Shown here one piece after another: positions 30,572-38,264 of a stretch of DNA of 38,264 bases. A program made the translations under genes and the position numbers. The DNA is from Thermoplasmatota archaeon (lineage in GTDB: Archaea; Thermoplasmatota; E2; DHVEG-1). The notes below the pieces were generated by a model. The model ran no database searches and had not been told where the DNA came from. It worked only from the letters and a program-made list of their open reading frames with translations. The stretch is taken from positions 1 to 38,264 of the forward strand of contig JAFGDG010000139.1 in NCBI GenBank assembly GCA_016932245.1, read 5' to 3'. Every line of letters starts with the position of its first letter. Position 1 is the stretch's first letter.

Positions 30572-33244
30572 ATGGGTATTGAGAATTTAGACAAAATTTT
30601 TAAGCCAAAAAGTATCGCTGTTGTTGGAGCAAGTGATAAAGAAGGATCGGCAGGATATCGAATTTTTCGAAACTTAATTGGCTCAGGATACAACGGTGTC
30701 GCATATCCCGTAAATCCAACGAAAGAAAGTGTTCAAGGTGTTCAAGCATATCCAACCGTCGATAAACTACCCAAAATCGTTGATCTAGCAATTATTGCTA
30801 CTCCCTCCAAAGTGGTATTGGATGTTGTTGAGCAATGCGGAAAGAAGGGAATCATAGGAATACTGATTATTTCAGCAGGATTCAAAGAAATTGGTAAAGA
30901 AGGAGTTGCCCTTGAAAAACAATTGTTGAAAATCAAAGAAAAATATGGATTGAGACTTGTGGGGCCCAACTGTGTTGGGTTCATTCTTCCTTACCTTAAT
31001 TTAAACGCAACATTTGCAGGATCAATGCCTGAGCGGGGAAATATTGCATTAATCTCACAGAGTGGTGCCGTCTGCGGAGCCATTCTTGATTGGGCCGCAG
31101 CAGCAAAAGTTGGCTTTAGTTCGTTTGTCTCAGTTGGTTCCATGCTTGATGTTGACTTTGGCGATCTCATAGATTATTTTGGAACGGACATTCATACTCG
31201 CAGTATTGTCCTTTACATCGAATCCATAACAAATGCACGGAAATTCATGAGTGCAGCACGAAGTTTTGCTCGAGCAAAACCCATCATCGTCATTAAATCC
31301 GGGCGGTTCAGTGAAGGGGCAAAGGCAGCCGCGTCACATACTGGAGCAATGGCTGGAGAAGATGCTGTCTACGACGCGGCGTTTAAGCGGGCAGGCATTG
31401 TTCGAGTAAAAGAAATTAGCGATTTGTTTAATTGCTCATCCATTCTTGCAAAACAACCTCGTCCAACTGGACCAAATCTTGCCATTGTCACTAACGCAGG
31501 AGGTCCAGGTGTGTTAGCAACAGATGCGATTATTGAGTTGGGGGGCAAACTAGCAAAACTTTCCCCAGAAACGATGGAAAAACTAAATGCTGCATTACCG
31601 CCTCATTGGAGCAAAGGCAACCCTGTCGATATCATTGGCGATGGAGATGAAAACCGCTACCAAAAAGCTATTGAGGCATGCTTAGAAGATAGTAATATCG
31701 ATGGGTTACTTGTGATTTGTGTTCCGCAGGTCGTGGCAAATCCTAAAATACTGTCAGAAAGAATTATTGATATTGCCAAAAAATCAACCAAGCCAATTTT
31801 AGTAGCATTTCCTGGGGAAGAAAGTGTCTACCACGCAAGACAATTACTAAATAGAAATAATATCCCCGCCTATTCAACACCTGAAGAAGCAGTAGAATCC
31901 TATATGTATCTCTATCATTATGCTCGAAATCTTGAATTATTGTTTGAAACTCCTGAAGAACGCGATGTAAAACCGTCTGCTGATCATCAAGAGAAGCTGA
32001 AAAAGATACTGTCGGATGCACTGAACGAGGGGAGAGCGTTACTGACCGAAGGAGAGGCAAAAGAGTTTCTTGAGCTATATAACATAAAAACAACAAAACC
32101 ACAAATCGCCATCTCAGAAAAAGAAGCAGTATCTCTTGCAAAGAAGGTAGGATATCCTATAGTAATGAAAATTCATTCACGACAGATTACTCACAAAAGT
32201 GATGCTGGCGGCGTAGCTCTTAATTTACAATGCGAAGAAGTGGTACGTGATGCTTACAAAACAATGATGAAAACGGTGAAGCAAAACGCTCCTGATGCAA
32301 TTATTGAAGGGGTCACTATACAAAAAATGATTAAAAATAAGGGCGGAGAGTTTATCTTGGGATCAAAAAAAGATCCGATTTTTGGTTCTATCATCTTATT
32401 TGGTATGGGTGGCATCTATACCGAACTATTCAAAGACCGATCCATAGGATTTCCGCCAATAAATCAGGTGATTACCCAGCGCATTATCGAAAAAACAAAA
32501 GCCTACCAGTTGCTAAAAGGATTTAGAGGTATCGCTCCAGCAAACATGGAAAAGGTGGAGGAAACCATGATGAATTTCTCCCAACTAATTAGCGACCATC
32601 CTGAAATTCAAGAAATTGATATCAATCCGTTGATTGTCGAGGGAGATGACTTAATTGCAGTTGACGCGCGAATTGTTGTTGACAAGCATCCAAAAGGAAA
32701 GCCGCATCTTATTATTAGCCCCTATCCAACCAAGTACATGAAAACCCTTTCTTTAAAGGATGGAACAGAGGTGTTGCTTAGACCAATAAAGCCAGAAGAT
32801 GAGCCGCTGTGGCTTGAGATGTTCAAAACGTTTTCAGAGGAATCGGTACGATTTCGATTTTTCAGAATTATCAAAGATACGCCGCATGAAATGCGAACAC
32901 GATATTGCAATATCGATTATGATCGTGAAATCGGTATTGTCGGTGAAGTGAAAGAGAAGGGGAAACAACGATTACTTGGAGTCACCAGACTCATCGTAGA
33001 GCCAGGAAGAGACGACACTGCAGAATTTGCCCTTATTGTGAGTGATAAATGGCAACGATTAGGATTGGGTTCAGAATTTCTTGATTATACTATTCACATT
33101 GCAAAGGACAAAGGACTCAAGAAACTCTATGGCATTGTCATGAAGGACAATGTTCCTATGATTACTTTATGTAGAGAAAAGAAATTTAAATTTTCGGAAG
33201 GAGACCCTGGACAATATTACATAGAATACAATCTTAAAACGTAA
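30572..33244 (+). CDS. NDP-forming acyl-CoA synthetase fused to GNAT (Pat-like)
   Basis: 890 residues in three parts: the acyl-CoA synthetase alpha part (1-460: VAVVGASDKEGS, VGPNCVGF, ISQSGAV, and H256 in SHTGAMAGED, matching the phosphohistidine of archaeal acetyl-CoA synthetase), an ATP-grasp beta part (about 475-700: ALLTEGEAKEFL, ITHKSDAGGVALNL, MGGIYTELFKD, EIDINPLIVEGDDLIAVDARIV) and a C-terminal GNAT domain (about 728-890: LRPIKPEDEPLW, then QRLGLGSEFLD as the acetyl-CoA loop). This order is that of bacterial protein acetyltransferase Pat/PatZ. Retention of the His means it could still make ATP plus acetate. The start at 30572 follows GAGGG; ATG 30566 overlaps it. Confidence 0.95.
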   Translation: MGIENLDKIFKPKSIAVVGASDKEGSAGYRIFRNLIGSGYNGVAYPVNPTKESVQGVQAYPTVDKLPKIVDLAIIATPSKVVLDVVEQCGKKGIIGILIISAGFKEIGKEGVALEKQLLKIKEKYGLRLVGPNCVGFILPYLNLNATFAGSMPERGNIALISQSGAVCGAILDWAAAAKVGFSSFVSVGSMLDVDFGDLIDYFGTDIHTRSIVLYIESITNARKFMSAARSFARAKPIIVIKSGRFSEGAKAAASHTGAMAGEDAVYDAAFKRAGIVRVKEISDLFNCSSILAKQPRPTGPNLAIVTNAGGPGVLATDAIIELGGKLAKLSPETMEKLNAALPPHWSKGNPVDIIGDGDENRYQKAIEACLEDSNIDGLLVICVPQVVANPKILSERIIDIAKKSTKPILVAFPGEESVYHARQLLNRNNIPAYSTPEEAVESYMYLYHYARNLELLFETPEERDVKPSADHQEKLKKILSDALNEGRALLTEGEAKEFLELYNIKTTKPQIAISEKEAVSLAKKVGYPIVMKIHSRQITHKSDAGGVALNLQCEEVVRDAYKTMMKTVKQNAPDAIIEGVTIQKMIKNKGGEFILGSKKDPIFGSIILFGMGGIYTELFKDRSIGFPPINQVITQRIIEKTKAYQLLKGFRGIAPANMEKVEETMMNFSQLISDHPEIQEIDINPLIVEGDDLIAVDARIVVDKHPKGKPHLIISPYPTKYMKTLSLKDGTEVLLRPIKPEDEPLWLEMFKTFSEESVRFRFFRIIKDTPHEMRTRYCNIDYDREIGIVGEVKEKGKQRLLGVTRLIVEPGRDDTAEFALIVSDKWQRLGLGSEFLDYTIHIAKDKGLKKLYGIVMKDNVPMITLCREKKFKFSEGDPGQYYIEYNLKT

Positions 33245-33256
33245 AAACACCAATAA

Positions 33257-34643
<1,387 letters not shown>

Positions 34644-34645
<2 letters not shown>

Positions 34646-34678
34646 AGAAGTTTAATAAACTTCTTTTTTCTTTTTTTT
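34644..34678 (+). terminator. Hairpin terminator of gdhA
   Basis: AAAGAAGTTT-AAT-AAACTTCTTT is a perfect 10-bp stem starting at the gdhA stop, followed by TTT, C and eight T. This is the clearest intrinsic-type terminator in the window and separates the two GDH genes. Confidence 0.75.
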
Positions 34679-34766
34679 CGACAATTGGTGTAAAAAGAAA
34701 CCAATGATTTATATTGTAGTTGTATATATCCGCTCTTCGACTCCAAATTCTAAGGGGAAAGAGACC

Positions 34767-36053
34767 ATGGCAAAAGAAGGATACAATCCATTCAAAATGG
34801 CACAACAACAATTTGATAGAATTGCAGATATGTTGAACCTTGATGGACCCACACGAGATCTATTACGGAATCCCTTGAGAGAATATCATGTAGCCATTCC
34901 CATTAAAATGGACGATGGAAAAATAAGAATTTTCAGGGGATTTAGAATACAACATAACGATGCACTTGGCCCCTGTAAAGGAGGAATACGATTTCATCCG
35001 CAGGAAACCGCTGATACTGTTCGTGCACTTTCCATGTGGATGACGTGGAAATGTTCAGTAGCAAATATTCCGCTCGGGGGTGCAAAAGGAGGCATTATTT
35101 GTGACCCGCACAACCTCTCAGAGAATGAACAAGAGCGGTTATGCCGTGGATGGATACGACAGGTGTGCCGGGACATCGGTCCGGTACGAGATGTGCCTGC
35201 GCCAGATGTTATGACAAACAGCCAACACATGCTCTGGATGATGGATGAATACCAGACGATTGTCGGTGGCCAATATCCTGGCATTATTACTGGTAAACCA
35301 GTAGCACTTGGGGGGTCACTCGGAAGAACAGAGGCAACAGGTTATGGACTGATATATCAACTGAGAGAAGTTCTCAAACAAATGGATATGGATATTACAA
35401 AAACGAAAGCATCGATTGAAGGATTTGGAAATGTTGCACAGTATGCAGCAGAGTTATTCATCGATTATGGTGGCACTGTGGTATGTGTTTCATGCTGGGA
35501 CCAAAAAGAGGGGAGAGCCTACAGCTACTATAAAGAAGATGGTATTAACATGGAAGAGTTGCGAAAAATCACTGATCGTTTTGGAACCATCGATAAACAA
35601 AAAGCAGAAAAGCTAGGATACAAAGCAATGGCTGGTAGCGAGTGGCTTAAACACGATGTGGAAGTGCTTATTCCTGCAGCCCTTGAGAATTCCATCACAA
35701 AAGACAACGTTAAAGAAATCAAACCGGGTGTAAAAATTATAATCGGTGGAGCAAATGGACCCATAACTCCTGAGGCGGAAGACGTGCTCACGAAAAATGG
35801 TGTAGCGGTGATACCCGATTTCCTAGCAAATGCAGGTGGGGTAGTATGCAGCTATTTCGAACAAGTGCAGAGCAACCAAAATTACTATTGGACTAAAGAA
35901 GAAGTATTAGGAAAATTAGATAACAAAATGACTGATGCTTTTTACAAAGTATGGGAACTTGCACAACGCAAAAAAGTCAGAATTAGTGATGCGGCATACA
36001 TGATTGCCATCCAGCGAGTGGCTGAAGCCTGCAAGTTAAGAGGATGGGTATAA
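34767..36053 (+). CDS. Glutamate dehydrogenase, second (archaeal/Gdh2-type) paralog
   Basis: A 428-residue glutamate dehydrogenase of a different subfamily from the preceding gene. GPCKGGIRFHPQ, the catalytic lysine in LGGAKGGIICDP, DVPAPDVMTNS and IEGFGNVAQYAAELF are intact. The typical end of NAD-binding strand 2 is CVSCWDQKEG, unlike the DSSG of the neighbour. I chose the Met at 34767 because AAGGGGAAAGAG precedes it; the frame starting at 34704 has no family-like N-terminus. A TATA-like GTATATAT (about 34724-34731) lies upstream. The likely division of labour is anabolic versus catabolic, but cofactor choice is inference. It is followed after 13 nt by the receiver/PPDK gene. Confidence 0.95.
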   Translation: MAKEGYNPFKMAQQQFDRIADMLNLDGPTRDLLRNPLREYHVAIPIKMDDGKIRIFRGFRIQHNDALGPCKGGIRFHPQETADTVRALSMWMTWKCSVANIPLGGAKGGIICDPHNLSENEQERLCRGWIRQVCRDIGPVRDVPAPDVMTNSQHMLWMMDEYQTIVGGQYPGIITGKPVALGGSLGRTEATGYGLIYQLREVLKQMDMDITKTKASIEGFGNVAQYAAELFIDYGGTVVCVSCWDQKEGRAYSYYKEDGINMEELRKITDRFGTIDKQKAEKLGYKAMAGSEWLKHDVEVLIPAALENSITKDNVKEIKPGVKIIIGGANGPITPEAEDVLTKNGVAVIPDFLANAGGVVCSYFEQVQSNQNYYWTKEEVLGKLDNKMTDAFYKVWELAQRKKVRISDAAYMIAIQRVAEACKLRGWV

Positions 36054-36066
36054 TTATCTTACGATC

Positions 36067-38264
36067 ATGTTCATAAACAATAAAGAACGAAACATTCAAC
36101 AAAGGATCGAAGAAATAACAGGAAAGAAAGTTCAAATAAACCAAGACGTTTGCTATGACTTGGTCAAACATTTTCGCCGATATGGAATTAAAAAGATACT
36201 TTTACTCTCTTCGTCCTTTGAATACTTTCTTTTAGAAGAAGAAGGTCGACTCAGCAGTCTTTTTTCGGAGTGGTATTCTTACAATGAACAAGAATCACCT
36301 CCGATTATCACCCATGCAGAAACGGTAGAAGAGACTTTATCACTTCTTGAAAAGGAAAACTTTGATTTGATAATCCTTTTCTTCTTACCACAAAACGATT
36401 TGATTATTCCAATTATCAAACAAATTGGAAAAAAAGCACAGGCACCCATTGTTGTGTTAGGCAACAATAACGCTGATTTCGCTAAACTTGCAGATGAAAA
36501 AACAACCATTGAAAAATTCTTCACCTGGAATGGTGACGGAAAAATCATTCTCAGTATTGTTCAGTATTTTGAAGACAAAAAAAATATCGAATCATCCTCA
36601 TCACCAGATGGAAGGAAATGTATCCTGCTGCTGGAAGATTCCATTCAACATTATTCTAGCTATCTTTCTTTAATCCATGAAGAAATATGTATGTTTTTAA
36701 ATGAGATACTGCAGGATGATTTGTCATGCGAACAAAAAAATCTTCGGTTTAAAAGAAGACCGTTTGTTCTTCACGCAGACAATCTCAAAGAAGGAGTTGC
36801 CCTCTATGAAAAATACAAGGAGGATCTTATCTGCGTCATTACAGATAATCAGCTAGAACAGGATCAAGAGGCAGGTGTTGAGCTTGCTAACAAGATAGCA
36901 AGTGAAAAACCAGAGTTACCGGTACTTCTTCAATCATCAGAGTCCATCGAAAAAAAAGATATTTCTGGCAATAACGTCCATTTTGTTTCCAAACTTTCTC
37001 AGGGGGCATTTCTTACAATACGGAATTTTATTCATGAAGCTCTTGGCCCTCGGAAACTTGTATTTATTGATGAAACGGGAATGGCCGCATCTCAAGTTCA
37101 AAACATGAAAGAATTTAAACATGCACTAACAACACTTGATGATGCAATTATTTTCCAATCGGCAAAGAGAAATAATATTTCTAAGTGGTTGAAAGCAATC
37201 GGCGAAGTTGAACTTGCAGAAAAAATTTTGACGATAGAACGCAAGTATGAAAAAGGCGACTTGTTAAAGTCTCGCCTAAATGAATTGTTTGAAGAATACA
37301 ACTATTCGATTAACCAGGCCTCCATTTCAAGTTTCACCCGCAATATCGTTGATCCATTAGTGAAGATGAGTCGCATTGGTGATGGAGCTCTTGGCGGCAA
37401 GGCTCGCGGTGTAGCATTTATTGCAAAAATCTTGTCAAAGTATCTGACTGAAGATATGTTTCCTGGCCTGAGAATTACTATCCCGCGAAGCATTATTCTC
37501 TCCACAGATGTTTTTGACAGATTTATCGAACATAATCGTCTTTCTAATGTCGATGTGTTACATGCCTCTGATGACCGCATCGCTGCTAAATATATGAATG
37601 CGAGCATTCCCGCAACGGTCCTTGGAGATCTTCGCGCATTCATCAGGAATACACGTAAACCTCTAATCGTACGGTCGTCTGGTCTTCTCGAGGATTCCCT
37701 CATGCAACCGTTTGCAGGGATTTATGCTTCAATGCTGCTCCCCAATGATTCGTGGGAAACTGATCTTCGCTTTCAAGAAGTGTGCAATGCAATAAAATAT
37801 GTGTACGCCTCGACCTATTTCGAAAAAGCACAGACATACATTAAATCTACCACAAAAAACATTGGCGACGAAAAAATGGCTATTCTCATTCAAGAATTGG
37901 TTGGAGACCATCATGGATCGTATTTTTATCCTACTATTTCTGGCGTAGCCAAATCATACAACTATTACCCTTCAGGACCATGCAAGCCGGAAGAAGGCAT
38001 CGTGTACCTTGCACTGGGGCTAGGAAAAGCAATAGTTGACGGCGGCAGTACCTATGCGTTCTGCCCAGAAAAACCAAAAGTACCATTATTTGGTACACCA
38101 AAAGACTATATGAAATACGCGCAAAATCGCTTTTATGCATTAAATCTCAAATCAATCTATAAATTTGTGGATTACAATGAAGAAACTTCTCTAGAAAAAC
38201 TTGATATCGACGTTGCCAAAGAACACGGAGTTTTGGATAAAATTGTGTCAACATATATTCCTCA
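36067..38264 (+). CDS. Tandem receiver-like plus PEP/pyruvate-binding domain protein (3' truncated)
   Basis: An open frame from ATG 36067 to the window end, 732 complete codons and no stop. Residues about 35-155 form a degenerate receiver fold with no acidic pair (SSS) and no phosphoacceptor (LIILFFLP). Residues about 183-315 form a second receiver: LLLEDS (D191), CVITDNQLEQD with D260 at the phosphoacceptor position, LLQSSE, then FVSKLSQ. After a helical linker (about 320-430) the PPDK N-terminal domain begins at SRIGDGALGGKARG (435-448), with PLIVRSSGLLEDS (532-544, R536) and FAGIYAS. Similar large proteins occur in Bacteroidetes, from memory. It starts 13 nt after the second GDH, without clear Shine-Dalgarno; whether a PEP-utilising domain follows lies outside the window. 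Confidence 0.9.
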   Translation, partial: MFINNKERNIQQRIEEITGKKVQINQDVCYDLVKHFRRYGIKKILLLSSSFEYFLLEEEGRLSSLFSEWYSYNEQESPPIITHAETVEETLSLLEKENFDLIILFFLPQNDLIIPIIKQIGKKAQAPIVVLGNNNADFAKLADEKTTIEKFFTWNGDGKIILSIVQYFEDKKNIESSSSPDGRKCILLLEDSIQHYSSYLSLIHEEICMFLNEILQDDLSCEQKNLRFKRRPFVLHADNLKEGVALYEKYKEDLICVITDNQLEQDQEAGVELANKIASEKPELPVLLQSSESIEKKDISGNNVHFVSKLSQGAFLTIRNFIHEALGPRKLVFIDETGMAASQVQNMKEFKHALTTLDDAIIFQSAKRNNISKWLKAIGEVELAEKILTIERKYEKGDLLKSRLNELFEEYNYSINQASISSFTRNIVDPLVKMSRIGDGALGGKARGVAFIAKILSKYLTEDMFPGLRITIPRSIILSTDVFDRFIEHNRLSNVDVLHASDDRIAAKYMNASIPATVLGDLRAFIRNTRKPLIVRSSGLLEDSLMQPFAGIYASMLLPNDSWETDLRFQEVCNAIKYVYASTYFEKAQTYIKSTTKNIGDEKMAILIQELVGDHHGSYFYPTISGVAKSYNYYPSGPCKPEEGIVYLALGLGKAIVDGGSTYAFCPEKPKVPLFGTPKDYMKYAQNRFYALNLKSIYKFVDYNEETSLEKLDIDVAKEHGVLDKIVSTYIP

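Overview
This 38.3 kb window looks like a chromosomal segment of an archaeon. The signs are an archaeal-type DnaG primase, a Taw3 wybutosine methyltransferase, a UPF0058 protein, a ThiR-type HTH-ThiN regulator, TATA-box promoters 25-33 nt upstream of several starts (some mRNAs look leaderless), and Shine-Dalgarno sites of the GGAGGTGA type. The gene content suggests a heterotrophic, acetate-handling anaerobe: both AMP- and NDP-forming acyl-CoA synthetases, a phenylacetate-CoA ligase-like enzyme, two glutamate dehydrogenases and HdrABC without any methanogenesis gene. I cannot assign a lineage; euryarchaeal or Thermoplasmata-like is a guess. I see no rRNA, IS element, CRISPR array or phage gene.

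Layout. 1-2000: two small hypothetical membrane proteins, tRNA-Thr(CGT) and RNase HII. 1940-2418: a gene-free stretch with alternative hairpins and a strongly structured element (2195-2331) that may be a small RNA. 2419-6534: response regulator, SerC, a small hypothetical, then a reverse-strand operon of a saccharopine dehydrogenase-like protein, Taw3 and a small membrane protein. 6655-8727: PaaK-like ligase and an Mpv17/PMP22-like membrane protein. 8792-12800: a tight five-gene reverse operon of ThiR-like regulator, radical SAM/SPASM protein, thiamine pyrophosphokinase, Na+/solute symporter and a 38-residue membrane microprotein, probably a thiamine-salvage unit with two unassigned members. 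12899-19445: GNAT, UPF0058, DnaG, then MetRS, PurC and a lipoprotein phosphoesterase in one direction. 19450-24678: NAD synthetase, acetyl-CoA synthetase, DUF167 plus Toprim, a tandem winged-helix protein and a cluster-less MutY-like glycosylase. 24688-28079: HdrC-HdrB-HdrA. 28213-29277: AbrB and TauE/SafE. 29447-38264: HDAC-like deacetylase, an acyl-CoA synthetase fused to a GNAT domain, two different glutamate dehydrogenases, and a large 3'-truncated gene with two receiver-like domains followed by a PEP/pyruvate-binding (PPDK N-terminal) domain.

How they may work together. Acetate activation (Acs), the Pat-like NDP-forming synthetase with its acetyltransferase domain, and the adjacent deacetylase could form a reversible lysine-acetylation circuit on Acs. 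GDH, HdrABC and the acyl-CoA synthetases fit amino-acid fermentation. The last gene starts 13 nt after the second GDH and may be a regulatory relative of PEP synthase. The most interesting units are the thiamine-type operon, the receiver-PPDK protein, the writer/eraser acetylation pair and the structured element near 2.2-2.3 kb. No family assignment here was checked by database search; all rest on motifs read by eye and on remembered families.
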